A stretch of DNA of 64,000 nt, taken from assembly GCF_009760925.1 (NCBI RefSeq), contig NZ_VRLV01000001.1:992001-1056000 (forward strand), written 5' to 3'. Made by a program: the position numbers and the translations under genes. This document shows positions 36,216 to 50,300 of this stretch, piece after piece; position 1 is the stretch's first letter; every line of letters begins with the position of its first letter. The stretch is from Nonomuraea typhae. Lineage in GTDB: Bacteria; Actinomycetota; Actinomycetes; Streptosporangiales; Streptosporangiaceae. The notes below the pieces were generated by a model. It was given only the letters and a program-made list of their open reading frames with translations, did no database searches and was not told the DNA's origin.

Positions 36216-38042
36216 ATGACGGCCTCGCTCGAACATGCTCTGGACGCGCTGACGGAGCGGGTGTCGTCGTTGCGCGCGGCCCGCACGGCCTATCCCGCGG
36301 AGGCCGGGCAGACGCTCGACGCCGCGCTGGCCGAGCTGGGCACCGCCCTCGAACTGCTCGCCGGGGCCCGCAGGGAGCTGCGCAAGGCGCCCAAGCAGGG
36401 CGGCAAGAGCGGCGCGCAGCGTGAGCTCAAGCTGCTGCGCCAGGTGTTCCGGGCCTTCCCGGTCCCGGTGTTCGTGCTGGACGGCGGCGCCGTGGTCCGG
36501 CGCCTCAACGCCGAGAGCACCCGGCTGCTCGGCAGCTCCGACGGCTTCCTGGTCGGGCGCGGGTTCCCGCTGCTCGTGGACGCGCCGCGCCGGGCCGCCT
36601 TCCGCTCGCACCTCACCGCGGTGCTCCGGAGCGGGGAGCCCGCCTCGTTCGAGACCCGGCTGAGCCACCAGGGCCGCACGCACACCGTCCAGCTCGCGCT
36701 GACCCGCCTCACACTCGCGGGCGAGCCGCAGCCGCTGGTCGCCGCCGTCGCGCTGCCCACCGAGACCGACGTCTCCGGGTACGGCGCCGCCGTAGCGCCC
36801 ACCCGGCCCGAGGGGGCGCTGCTCATGGCGGCGGCGCGCAGGCAGGAGCTGCTGGCCGAGACGGCCAGGACCCTGCTGGAGGAGGAGAGCATGCGCCGCC
36901 CGGTGGCCCTGGCCCGCGTGGCCCGGCTGCTGGCCGCCGACTGGGCCGACTGGGTGATCGCCGACGTGCTGCGGCCCGGCGGGCTGCGCCGCGTCACCGT
37001 GCTGGCCCCCAAGGACGAGCCGCTGGGCGAGCTGGTGCGGCTGGTGGAACGTGCCGACCCGCTGGCGGGGCCGATGGTGACCCATGTGCTGGAGCAGGGC
37101 ACCGGGGTGCTGCACGAGATGGTCGACGACGAGGGGCTGCTCGGGTCGGACTCCGGCGGGCCGCTGCTGGCCGCGATGGGCGCCGGCTCGGTCATGAGCG
37201 TGCCGATCGGCCCGGGCGAGGGCGTGCTGACGCTGGTCAGGACGCACGAGCGGCCGCCGTTCACGCTGGGCGACCTGGGGCTGATGGAGCAGATCGGGGT
37301 CCAGCTCGGCCTGGCCGTACGGGCTCAGCAGGGGTTCCAGTCCCAGTCGCGGGCGGCCGACGCGCTGACCGCGAGCGTGGTGCCGCGCACGTTGCCCGCG
37401 CTGCCGGGCTTCGACGTGGCGGCCGTCTACCATCCGGGCGCCCTCGTCGGCGCCGAGTTCTACGACGTCTTCCCGGTCTCCGGCGGCTGGGGCTTCGCCC
37501 TGGGCGGCGCCATGGGCAAGGGGGAGGAGGCGGCCTCGGTCAGCGCGATGGTCAGGGGCGGGCTGCGGGTGCTCAGCGTGTGGGAGTCCGATCCGGACCG
37601 GGTGGTCAAGCGGGTGGGCGAGGCGCTGGTGCGGCAGGGGTGCGGCATGTTCGTGATGGCCCTGGCCGGGTTCGTGCGGGGCAGGACGCTGCGGCTGTCG
37701 TCGGCGGGCCATCATCCGGCGGCGCTGGTGACGGCGGACGGCATGGTCCGCTTCACCTCCGGCGGCGGGGTGCCGCTGGGCATCGCGCACGAGGCCGAGA
37801 CCGCCTGCGAGGACGTCACGCTGGCCGCGGGGGACACGCTGGTGGTCTTCTCCGAGGGCCTGATCTCCTCCAGGAACGATCACGGCGAGCCGTACGGCGA
37901 GGAACGGCTGGCCGACGTGCTCGCCCGGCACGCGGGGGAGGCCCCGGCCACGCTGGCCAAGGCCGTGGAGGACGACCGGCACACCTTCTCCGGCGGGCAG
38001 GTGTGGGACGAGATCGTGGTCATGGCCCTCAGACCGGCCTAG
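36216..38042 (+). CDS. PAS-GAF-SpoIIE-like (PP2C) protein, probably catalytically degenerate
   Basis: This 608-residue protein has an N-terminal coiled region, a PAS domain (about 75-185, VFRAFPVPVFVLDGGAVVRR), a GAF domain (about 215-370, VALARVARLLAADWADWVIA) and a SpoIIE/RsbU-type phosphatase fold (about 385-607). In active members the metal ligands sit in GGDxYD, GDVxGKG, TDG and DD. Here the matching positions read GAEFYDVF, GGAMGKGEEAA, FSEGLISS and WDEIVVMAL, so the key Asp residues are Glu, Gly, Glu and Glu. The fold looks kept but metal-dependent catalysis doubtful. It lies beside the STAS and sigma genes, so it may still act in that switch. Confidence 0.88.
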   Translation: MTASLEHALDALTERVSSLRAARTAYPAEAGQTLDAALAELGTALELLAGARRELRKAPKQGGKSGAQRELKLLRQVFRAFPVPVFVLDGGAVVRRLNAESTRLLGSSDGFLVGRGFPLLVDAPRRAAFRSHLTAVLRSGEPASFETRLSHQGRTHTVQLALTRLTLAGEPQPLVAAVALPTETDVSGYGAAVAPTRPEGALLMAAARRQELLAETARTLLEEESMRRPVALARVARLLAADWADWVIADVLRPGGLRRVTVLAPKDEPLGELVRLVERADPLAGPMVTHVLEQGTGVLHEMVDDEGLLGSDSGGPLLAAMGAGSVMSVPIGPGEGVLTLVRTHERPPFTLGDLGLMEQIGVQLGLAVRAQQGFQSQSRAADALTASVVPRTLPALPGFDVAAVYHPGALVGAEFYDVFPVSGGWGFALGGAMGKGEEAASVSAMVRGGLRVLSVWESDPDRVVKRVGEALVRQGCGMFVMALAGFVRGRTLRLSSAGHHPAALVTADGMVRFTSGGGVPLGIAHEAETACEDVTLAAGDTLVVFSEGLISSRNDHGEPYGEERLADVLARHAGEAPATLAKAVEDDRHTFSGGQVWDEIVVMALRPA

Positions 38043-38068
38043 GTTTGCTTTTCCACTGGTTTGGGTAA
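38043..38068 (+). promoter_or_regulatory. SigB/F-type promoter of glycosyltransferase gene
   Basis: GTTTGC (38043-38048) and GGGTAA (38063-38068) are separated by exactly 14 bases, matching the GTTT-N14-16-GGGTAT consensus of actinobacterial SigB/SigF promoters. The element starts right after the SpoIIE-like stop codon, 73 bp before the next ATG. A sigma factor of this group is encoded at 34188. Confidence 0.8.
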
Positions 38069-38140
38069 GCTTGATGCGCAGAGTTCGCGTGCCTAAGACG
38101 CAGGCACACCTTTACCGCGCTTGTTTCGCTGAGGTGTGCC

Positions 38141-39250
38141 ATGAACATCGCCCTTGTCGCCACCCCCACCGGCAGCCGCCGTGACTCCATGCTCGCCATC
38201 GCCCGGGAGCTCGGGCACCGCCATCGCGTCACCATCTACGCGCGCCGCACGAACGCCGAGGACAAGCCGCGCACGCGCCTGGCCTCCGGCGTCACCCTCG
38301 AGACCATCGACGCCGGCCCCGCCCGCGAACTGGCCGACGTCGACGTCGTCTCCTACCTGCCGGAGCTGAGCCGCTATCTGATGCGCACGTGGAGCGCCGA
38401 GGCGCCGGACGTCATCCACGCCCACTCCTGGACGTCGGGCCTGGCCGCGGTGGCCGGTTCGGAGGGGCTGGGCGTGCCGGTGACGCAGACCCTGCGGCCC
38501 TCGGGCCCGGCCCGCCTGAAGCTGGAGCAGGCCCTCGGCCGCCGCGCCGACGCCGTCATCGCCGGGTCCGGCGACGAGGAGTCGAAGCTGATCCGGCTGG
38601 GCGTGCCGCGCCGCAGCATCGCGATCATCCCGGCCGGGGTGGACGTGGACAGGTTCCGCAGGCACGGTGCGGTGGCCGCGCGCGGCGCCGGTCAGCGCAT
38701 TCTGTACGTGGGCGACCTCACGCCGGACAAGGGCGCCCACACCGCCGTGCGCGCGCTGGGCGCCCTCCCGGAGGTGGAACTGGTCGTGGCCGGCGGCCCC
38801 GACCCCGCGGACCTGGCCACCGACCGCGACGCCCGCCGCCTGGCCGGTCTGGCCGCCGGCCTGGGCGTCGGGGACCGCGTCCGCCTCCTGGGCCGGGTGC
38901 CCAGGGCGCAGATGCCGCGGCTCATGCGCAGCGCCGACGTGGTCATCACGCTGCCGCGCGAGGCGCCCGGCGGCATCGTGGCGCTGGAGGCCATGGCCTG
39001 TGGCGTCCCGGTCATCGCCTCCGCCGTGGGGGCCCACCTGGACTCCGTGGTGGACGGCGTCACCGGCCTGCTCGTCCCGCCGGACCGCCCCGCCCGCACC
39101 GCGCGCCTGGCCCGCAGGCTGCTCACCGACGTGACGCTGCGCACCGCCCTCGGGTACGCCGGGGCCGACCGGGTCCGTTCGCGCTACTCGTGGGAGCGCA
39201 TCGGCCAGGAGTTGGTGCGGGTCTACGAGGACGCTCTGGTCAGATCCTGA
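38141..39250 (+). CDS. GT4-family glycosyltransferase
   Basis: This 369-residue GT-B protein has an N-terminal acceptor domain (MNIALVATPTGSRRDS; DVIHAHSWTSGLAAVAGSEG) and a C-terminal nucleotide-sugar domain (ILYVGDLTPDKGAHTAVRAL; VRLLGRVPRAQMPRLMRSAD; EAPGGIVALEAMACGVPVIA). EAPGGIVALEAMACG is the EX7E motif of retaining GT4 enzymes. The family makes trehalose, mycothiol, lipid and capsule glycosides; the acceptor here is unknown. The stress-type promoter upstream suggests a role in stationary or osmotic stress. Confidence 0.9.
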   Translation: MNIALVATPTGSRRDSMLAIARELGHRHRVTIYARRTNAEDKPRTRLASGVTLETIDAGPARELADVDVVSYLPELSRYLMRTWSAEAPDVIHAHSWTSGLAAVAGSEGLGVPVTQTLRPSGPARLKLEQALGRRADAVIAGSGDEESKLIRLGVPRRSIAIIPAGVDVDRFRRHGAVAARGAGQRILYVGDLTPDKGAHTAVRALGALPEVELVVAGGPDPADLATDRDARRLAGLAAGLGVGDRVRLLGRVPRAQMPRLMRSADVVITLPREAPGGIVALEAMACGVPVIASAVGAHLDSVVDGVTGLLVPPDRPARTARLARRLLTDVTLRTALGYAGADRVRSRYSWERIGQELVRVYEDALVRS

Positions 39251-39263
39251 AATTTCAGGGTAC

Positions 39264-39298
39264 GGCGGCGCCGCACGGGTCTCCCGGGCGGCGCCGTC
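39264..39298 (+). terminator. Hairpin terminator after glycosyltransferase gene
   Basis: GGCGGCGCCGC and GCGGCGCCGTC form an 11-bp stem with one G-T pair and a 13-base loop. A separate perfect palindrome, CCTGAAATTTCAGG, lies at 39246-39259, overlapping the stop codon. Confidence 0.7.
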
Positions 39299-39390
39299 CT
39301 ATTCCCACACGTCAGGCATGGTATGAGCGATTTAAGTGGCATACACCACACTTTTTCCGGTGTTGACGAGGTTTCTTGGCTGATGTTTAT

Positions 39391-39409
39391 TTAGGCATGC
39401 CTTGCCTAA
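39391..39409. promoter_or_regulatory. Iron box (DmdR/IdeR-like) before siderophore operon
   Basis: The 19-mer TTAGGCATGCCTTGCCTAA fits the TTAGGTTAGGCTAACCTAA consensus with intact TTAGG/CCTAA ends. It lies 37 bp before the GTG of the first biosynthetic gene, so iron-loaded repressor should shut the operon. Confidence 0.88.
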
Positions 39410-39410
39410 G

Positions 39411-39429
39411 TTTGGTAAGGCATGCCTAA
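39411..39429. promoter_or_regulatory. Second iron box before siderophore operon
   Basis: TTTGGTAAGGCATGCCTAA matches the iron-box consensus at about 15 of 19 positions and follows the first box after one base. Tandem boxes suggest cooperative binding of two repressor dimers. Confidence 0.75.
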
Positions 39430-39445
39430 CTTTTTGGAGAGGTAA

Positions 39446-40018
39446 GTGCTGAAGGAGCTCACAGGGCCGCCGCCGCTGCCCGCGACCGACGGACGGTGGC
39501 AGGTGTCGGTGGTCGATCCCCGCGCCGGTGACGCCGACCTCGTCCACGCGTGGATGAACGCGCCGCACGTGGCCACCGCCTGGGATCAGGCCTGGCCCCT
39601 GGATCGCTGGACCGCCGAGCTGGACCGGCAACTCGGCGGCGAGCACTCCCGCCCCTGCCTGGCCCACCTCGGCGGCGAGCCGGTCGCCTACCTGGAGATC
39701 TACCGCGTGCTGCGCGACCGCCTCGCGCCGCTGTATCCCTTCCGCCGCGACGACCTGGGCGTGCACATCGCTATCGGCGCGCCGGGCAACATCGGCCGGG
39801 GCCTCGGCCGCGACCTGCTGCGCACCGTCGCCGAGGGCCTGCTCGCCGCCGAGCCCGCCTGCACCCGCGTGGTCGCCGAGCCGAACGTCCTCAACACCGC
39901 CTCCATCCGCGCCTTCACCGCCGCCGGCTACCGGCGGGCCGGCGAGGTCACCATGCCGCACAAGACCGCCGCGCTCATGGTCTTCCCGCGCACCGAGGGG
40001 GACCTCCCCCGATGGTGA
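39446..40018 (+). CDS. Siderophore N-acyltransferase, IucB/RhbD-like GNAT
   Basis: This 190-residue protein has the GNAT fold of the IucB/AlcB family (VVDPRAGDADLVHAWMNAPH; VAYLEIYRVLRDRLAPLYPF; GVHIAIGAPGNIGRGLGRDL, the acyl-CoA loop; AAGYRRAGEVTMPHKTAALM). Such enzymes acylate the N-hydroxy group of hydroxylysine or hydroxyornithine to give the hydroxamate. It begins at a GTG with GGAGAGG upstream and overlaps the hydroxylase gene. No formyltransferase is in the window, so acetyl-hydroxyornithine is the likely hydroxamate unit. Confidence 0.88.
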   Translation: MLKELTGPPPLPATDGRWQVSVVDPRAGDADLVHAWMNAPHVATAWDQAWPLDRWTAELDRQLGGEHSRPCLAHLGGEPVAYLEIYRVLRDRLAPLYPFRRDDLGVHIAIGAPGNIGRGLGRDLLRTVAEGLLAAEPACTRVVAEPNVLNTASIRAFTAAGYRRAGEVTMPHKTAALMVFPRTEGDLPRW

Positions 40019-41294
40019 ACACCGTTCACGACCTGGTGGGGATCGGTTTCGGCCCCTCCAACCTGGCCCTGGCCATCGCCCTGAACGAGGCCGAGGGCGC
40101 CGGCGTCGACGCGCTGTTCCTGGAGAAGCAGGAGGCGTTCGGCTGGCACCGCGGCATGCTCCTCGACGGGGCCACCATGCAGGTGTCCTTCCTGAAGGAC
40201 CTCGTCACCATGCGCAACCCGGCCAGCGCCTACAGCTTCGTCGGCTACCTGCACGCCAAGGAGCGCCTGGCCGAGTTCATCAACCAGAAGACCATGTACC
40301 CGACCCGGCTGGAGTTCCACGACTACCTCGAATGGGTGGCCGCCCACTTCGAGCACGTCGTGCGCTACGGCACCGAGGTCATCACCGTCGACCCGGTCGT
40401 GCGCGACGGCGAGGTCCGCGGCCTCGACATCGTCAGCCGCGCCGACGGCGAACTGCTCACCCACCGCACCCGCAACGTCGCCATCGCCGCCGGCCTGCGG
40501 CCCGTGCTGCCCGAAGGCGTCATCTCCGGCGACCGGGTCTGGCACAGCCAGGAACTCCTGCACCGCCTGGACGCCTTCGCCGAGCCGTACCCGCGCAGGT
40601 TCGTCGTGGTCGGCGCCGGGCAGAGCGCCGCGGAGGTCGTGGAGCACCTGCACACCCGCTTCCCGTCGGCCGAGATCTGCGCGGTCTTCTCCCGGTACGG
40701 CTACAGCCCGGCCGACGACAGCCCCTTCGCCAACTCGATCTTCGACCCGGCGGCCGTCGACCACTTCTTCGAGGCGCCCGGCGACGTCAAGCGCCAGCTC
40801 ATGGGCTACCACGCCAACACCAACTACTCCGTCGTCGACCTGGACCTGCTGCAGGAGCTGTACCGGCGCATCTACCAGGAGAAGGTGGCCGGGCGGCCGC
40901 GGCTGCGGATCATGAACATGTGCCGGGCCGCCGGGCTGGAGACCCGCCCCGGCGGCGTGTCGGTGGGGGTGCGCTCGCTGGTGTCGGGAGAGTCCGCGAC
41001 CCTGAATGCCGACGCCGTCGTCTACGCCACCGGCTACCGCCCCACCGACCCGCTGGACCTGCTCGGCGCGGCGGGCGAGTACTGCCTGCGCGACGCGTCC
41101 GGCGAGCTGAAGGTGGGCCGTGACCACCGCGTCGAGACCTCGCCCGAGATGATCTGCGGCATCTACCTTCAGGGCGCCACCGAGCACACCCACGGGATCA
41201 CCTCCACGCTGCTGTCCACCACGGCCGTGCGCTCCGGCGAGATCCTGCGCTCGGTGCGCGCGCACGCCAGGTCCGGGGTCGGGGAGCCGGCCCG

Positions 41295-41298
<4 letters not shown>
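40012..41298 (+). CDS. L-ornithine (or lysine) N-monooxygenase for hydroxamate siderophore
   Basis: This 428-residue FAD/NADPH enzyme belongs to the SidA/PvdA/IucD family: FAD site VGIGFGPSNLALAIALNE, MQVSFLKDLVTMRNPASAYS with the substrate lysine region, NADPH site FVVVGAGQSAAEVVEHLH, NYSVVDLDLLQELYRRIYQE, and ATGYRPTDPLDLL near the C-terminus. It hydroxylates the side-chain amine. Ornithine rather than lysine is preferred by context (NRPS pathway). It starts within the acyltransferase stop region and ends overlapping the NRPS GTG. Confidence 0.93.
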
Positions 41299-44335
<3,037 letters not shown>

Positions 44336-44339
<4 letters not shown>

Positions 44340-47300
44340 GCCGCGTCCAGGACGTCTGGCCACTGACCCCCCTGCAGGAAGGACTGCTCTTCCACGCCCT
44401 GGGCGACGAGGCCGACCCGTACGTCGTGCACACCGCCGTGGACCTCCACGGCCCGCTGGACGCCGCCGCGCTGCGGGCCGCGGCCGAGGAGCTGCTGCGC
44501 CGCCACGACAACCTGCGCGCCGCCTTCACCCACCGCAGGAACGGCGAGCCGGTGCAGGTCATCGCCGCCGAGGTGAGGCTGCCGTGGCGGGAGGCGGATC
44601 TGAGCGGGCAGCCGGAGCAGGCGGCCGCGCTGATCGCGGAGGAGGAACGGGCGGCGGGCTTCGACCTGACCGCGCCGCCGCTGGTGCGGTTCGCGCTGCT
44701 GCGGCTGGCGCCGGGCCGCCACCGCCTGCTGGTCACCAACCACCACCTGCTGCTCGACGGGTGGTCGCTCACCCTGCTCCTGCGCGAGCTCATGGCCCTG
44801 TACGGCGGCGCCGCCCTGCCCGCGGCCGTGCCGTACCGGGACTATCTGACCTGGCTGGCCGGGCAGGACCGGCAGGCGGCGGTGGCCGCCTGGCGAGAGC
44901 ACCTGGCGGGGCTGCCGGGGCCCGCGCTCCTGGCGGGCGGGCCGGGCGAGCCGGGCGGCGCCGTGGGGGAGGTGGTCACGGAGCTGCCCGAGGAGCTGAC
45001 CGCGCGGCTGTCCGGGCTGGCCAGGGAGCACGGGTGCACGCTGAACATGGTCGTCCAGACGGCCTGGGCGGTCGTGCTGGGCGTGCTGACCGGGCGTGAC
45101 GACGTGGTGTTCGGCACCACGGTCTCCGGCCGCCCGGCGGAGCTGCCCGGCGTGGACGGGATGGTGGGGTTGTTCATCAACACCGTGCCGGTGCGGGTGC
45201 GGCTGCGGCCCGGCGCCACGGTGGGGGAGCAGCTGTCCGGGCTGCGGGCGGAGCAGGCGCGGGTGAGCGGGTTCTCGCACGTGTCGCCGGCCGAGATCCG
45301 GGCGGGGGCGCTGTTCGACACGCTGCTGCTGTTCGAGAACCACCCGATCGGCGGGCTGAGCGGCGCCCGGGGCGTCGAGGTCGCCGGGGCGGCCGAGCGC
45401 GATGCCACCCACTATCCGCTGACCGTGTGCGTGCGGCCGGGCGCGCGGCTGCGGGTGGAGTTCTCCTACCGGGAGGGCGCCTTCGACCGGGAGACGGCCG
45501 GCCGGTTCCTCGGGTACTTCGTGCGGGCGCTGACCGGAATGGCCGATGACCCCGGGCAGCCGATCGGGCTCCTTGACGTGCTGCCCGAGTCCGGCGTGAT
45601 CCTGGGCGAGTGGGCCGGGGCCGTCGCGGCGGCCCCCGAGGACACCCTCGACGCGGCCTTCCGGGCCCAGGCGCGCAAGACGCCGGCGGCCGTCGCGACC
45701 GTGGGCGCGGACGGGGCCGCGCTCACCTTCGCCGAGCTGGACGCCGAGGCGAACCGGCTGGCCAGGGCCCTCATCGCCCGCGGCATCGGCGCGGAGGACC
45801 TGGTCGCCCTGCAACTGCCGCGCGGCACCGGGATGGTCGCGGCCGTTCTCGGCGTCTGGCGGGCGGGCGCCGCCTACCTGCCGGTCGACCCCCGCTACCC
45901 GGCCGACCGGATCGCGCACATGCTGGCCGACGCCCGTCCGGCGCTCGTGCTCACCGGCCTGCCGGAGGAGGGCCACGACTCCGGGCCGCTCGCGCCCGGC
46001 GAGCGGGTGCGGCCGCTGCTGCCCGCCCACCCCGCCTACGTCATCTACACCTCGGGCTCGACCGGCCGGCCGAAGGGCGTCTCGGTGCCCCACGCCGCCG
46101 TGGTCAACCTGCTGGCCGCCCACCGCGCCGACGTGATCGCCCGCGGCGAGGACGCGGTGGGCGGGCGGCGGCTGCGGGTGGCGCACGCGGCCTCGTTCTC
46201 CTTCGACGCCTCCCTGGATCCGCTGCTGTGGATGCTGGCCGGGCACGAGCTCCACGTCCTGGACGAGGACACCTGCCAGGACCCCGAGCTGCTGGCCGCC
46301 TACGTGGCGCGCGAGCGGGTCGACTATCTCGACGTGACCCCGTCGTACCTGCCGCCGCTGCTGGCGGCCGGGGTGTTCGGCGACGGGCATCGGCCCGCCG
46401 TCCTGGCCGTCGGCGGCGAGGCGATCCCCGAGCCGCTGTGGCGGCGGCTGCGCGACGTCCCCGGGCTGGTCGCCCGCGACCTGTACGGCCCGACCGAGTG
46501 CGCCGTGGACGCCTATCTGCGCCGCGAGGACGGCAGCGCCGCCCCGATCCCCGGCGACCGGGTCTACGTGCTGGACGCGCACCTGCGCCCGGTGCCCGCC
46601 GGGGTGACCGGCGAGCTCTATCTCGCGGGCGCCGGGCTGGCCCGCGGCTACCTGGGGCGGCCCGGGCTGAGCGCGGAGCGGTTCGTCGCCTGCCCGTTCG
46701 GGGCGCCGGGCGAGCGGATGTACCGGACGGGCGACCTGGCCCGCTGGAGCGCCGGAGGCGTGCTGGAGTTCGCCGGGCGCGCCGACGACCAGGTGAAGAT
46801 CCGCGGGCACCGGGTGGAGCCGGGCGAGGTGGAGTCGGCGCTGGCCGGGCATCCGCTGCTGGCGCACGCGGTGGTGGCGGTCCGGGAGGACCGGCCGGGG
46901 GAGCGCCGGCTGGTCGCCTACGCCGTGCCGTCCGGGGCGGCGGTGGAGCGGGACCTGCGTGCCTATCTGGCCGCGCGGCTGCCCGCGTACATGGTGCCGT
47001 CGGCGTTCGTGCTGCTGGAGGCGCTGCCGCTGCTGCCCAACGGCAAGGTGGACCGCGCCGCGCTGCCCGCGCCGGGCGCGGCCGCCGCGCCCGAGGGCCG
47101 GGAGGCGCGCGGGGCGGTCGAACGGCGGCTGTGCGAGCTGGTCGCCGAGGTGCTCGGCACCGGGCCGGTCGGCATCGACGACGACTTCTTCGAGCTGGGC
47201 GGGCACTCGCTGCTGGCCGCGCGGCTGGTCAGCCGCGTGCGGGCCGAGCTCGGCTCGTCGCTCGGGGTGCGCGCGGTGTTCGCGGCCCCGACCGTGGCCG

Positions 47301-50300
47301 CGCTGGCCGGGCGGCTGGGCCCGGCGGGCGACCGTCCCGCGCTGGTGGCGGGCGAGCGTCCGGTACGGCTGCCGCTCTCGCACGCCCAGCGGCGGCTGTG
47401 GTTCCAGCACCAGCTCGAAGGGCCGTCGGCCACCTACACGATGCCGCTGGTGCTCTCGCTGGGTGAGACGGCCGAGGTGTCCCGGTTGCGCGCGGCGCTG
47501 GGTGACGTCGTGGCCCGGCACGAGGTGCTGCGGACGCTGATCGGCCACGAGGGGGGCGAGCCGTACCAGGTGATCCTCTCGCCGGAGGAGGCGCGGGCGC
47601 GGCTGCTCGTGCTGGCCGGGGCGGGGGATCCGGCGCACGCCTTCGACCTGTCGGCCGAGCTGCCCGTGCGGGCGTGGGCCGACGGTTCCCGGGTGCTGCT
47701 GGTGCTGCACCACATCGCCGGGGACGAGTGGTCGGTGCGCCCGCTGGTGAACGACCTGACCGCGGCCTACCGGGGGCGGGCCGCCGACCTGGCGCCGCTG
47801 CCGGTGCAGTACGCCGACTACGCCCTGTGGCAGCGGCGCTGGCTCGGGTCCGCGGAGGATCCGGCCAGCCCGCTGGCCAGGCAGCTCGCCTACTGGCGGC
47901 ACGCGCTCGACGGGGCGCCCGCGGCGGTGCGGCTGCCGGTGGACCGGGCCTATCCGGCCGAGATCTCGTGGCGGGGGGCGAGCGCCGGGTTCCGGGTGCG
48001 GGCGGCCGGGCTGCGGGAGCTGGCACGGCGGACCGGGTCCTCGACGTTCATGGTGGTGCACGCGGCGGTGGCGGCGTTGCTGTCCCGGTTGGGGGCGGGG
48101 ACGGACATCGCGCTGGGGACGCCGGTGGCGGGGCGTTCGGATGAGGCGTTGGCCGATTTGGTGGGATTTTTTGTGAATACGGTGGTGTTGCGGGCCGACA
48201 CCTCCGGGAATCCGGCGTTCCTGGAACTGATGGAACGGGTGCGCGACGCCGACCTGGCCGCCTTCGACCACGCCGACGTCCCGTTCGACCTGGTCGTCGA
48301 GGCGATCAGCCCGGCCAGGGAGCCCGGGCGGCATCCACTGTTCCAGGTCATGATCGCCTACCAGCACGGCGACTCCGGCGTGGCCGACGTCGGGCTGGAC
48401 GTGGCCAAGTTCGAGCTCACCTTCGCCTTCACCGAGACGGGCGAGGTCATCGAGGGGCAGGTCGAGTACCGCACCGACCTGTTCGGCCGGGCCGCCGCCG
48501 AGGGGCTGGCCGACCGGCTGGCCGCGCTTCTGGAGCAGGTCGCGGCCGAGCCGGAACGGCCGATCGGCGAGCTGGCCGTGCCCGCGATGGACTCGGCCGC
48601 CGTGCCCGCCGTGGCGGCGGCGGACGGCGGGCACGAGCCGCGCACCGCCGCCGAGCGCGCGTTGTGCCGCCTGTTCGCCGAGGTGCTCGACGTGCCGCGG
48701 GCCGGCGTCCACGACGACTTCTTCGCGCTCGGCGGGCACTCGCTGCTGGCGGTGAAGCTCACCGGCCGGATCCGCGCCGATCTGGGGGCCGAGGTCGCGC
48801 TGCGCGAGGTCTTCCGGTTCCCGACCGTCGCCGGGCTGGCCGCGCGGCTGGCCCCCGCGCGGCGGCAGGGGCCGGCGCCGGTGGAGCGGCCCGAGCGGGT
48901 GCCGCTGTCGGCGGCGCAGCGGCGGCTGTGGTTCCTGCACCGGCTGGAGGGGCCGTCGGACACCTACAACATCCCGATCCGGCTGCGGCTGCGCGGACCG
49001 CTCAAGACCGGGCCGCTGCGGGCCGCGCTGGGTGACGTGGTCGCCCGGCACGAGGTGCTGCGCACGCTCATCCGGGACGTGGACGGCGAGCCGTACCAGC
49101 TGATCCTCCCGCCGGAGGAGGCGCGGGCGCGGCTGCTCGTGCTGACCGGGGCCGGGGATCCGGCGCACGCCTTCGACCTGGCCGCCGAGCTGCCCGTCCG
49201 GGCGTGGATCCGGGCCGAGGGCGACGGCGCGCACGTGCTGACCCTGGTGCTGCACCACATCGCCGGGGACGAGTGGTCGATGGGGCCGCTCATGGCCGAT
49301 CTGGCCGACGCCTACGCCGCGCGGGCCGAGGGCAGGGAGCCGGAGTTCGCGCCGCTGCCGCTGCAGTACGCCGACTACGCCGTCTGGCAGGAAGGCCGGG
49401 GCGGTGACCTGGAGTTCTGGGCCGAGGCGCTGGCCGGGCTGCCCGACCGGATCGAGCTGCCCGCCGACCGGCCCAGGACCGCCGGCCAGGAGGGCGGGAC
49501 GGTGGAGTTCGCCGTGCCCGCCGGAGTGGCCGAGGCGCTGGCCGGGCTGGCGCGGCGCTCGGGAGCGACGATGTTCATGGTGATCCATGCCGCGGTGGCG
49601 GCGTTGCTGTCCCGGTTGGGGGCGGGGACGGACATCGCGCTGGGGACGCCGGTGGCGGGGCGTTCGGATGAGGCGTTGGCCGATTTGGTGGGATTTTTCG
49701 TGAATACGGTGGTGTTGCGGGCCGACACCTCCGGGGATCCGGCGTTCCTGGAGCTGCTGGAACGGGTGCGCGACGCCGACCTGGCCGCCTTCGACCACGC
49801 CGACGTCCCGTTCGACCTGGTCGTCGAGACCCTGGCACCGGGCCGGGCCGACAGCCTCTTCGAGGTGATGATCGCCCACCACGCCGCGCCGCCGGCGCCC
49901 CTGCGGCTGCCCGGCCTGAGCGCCACCGAGGAACCGGTCGGGCACGCCACCGCCAAGTTCCCGCTGACCTTCGCCTTCACCGAGACCGGCGACGGGCTCG
50001 GCGGCCTGGTCGAGTACCGCAGCGGCATGTTCCGCCCGGAGACCGCCCGGCGGCTGGCCGGATACCTGACCCGCCTGCTGGAGCAGGTCGCCGCCGACCC
50101 CGGCCGCCGGATCGGCGAGCTCGACCTCATGCCCGGCGACGAACTGCGCCGGATCCTGCTGGAGTGGAACGACACCGACCGGGACGGCGACCCCGCCACC
50201 CTGCCGGAGCTCTTCCGCGCCCAGGCCGCCGCGACGCCCGAGGCGCTCGCGCTCGTCTGCGAGGACGAGAGCCTCACCTACGCCGAGCTGGACGCCTGGA

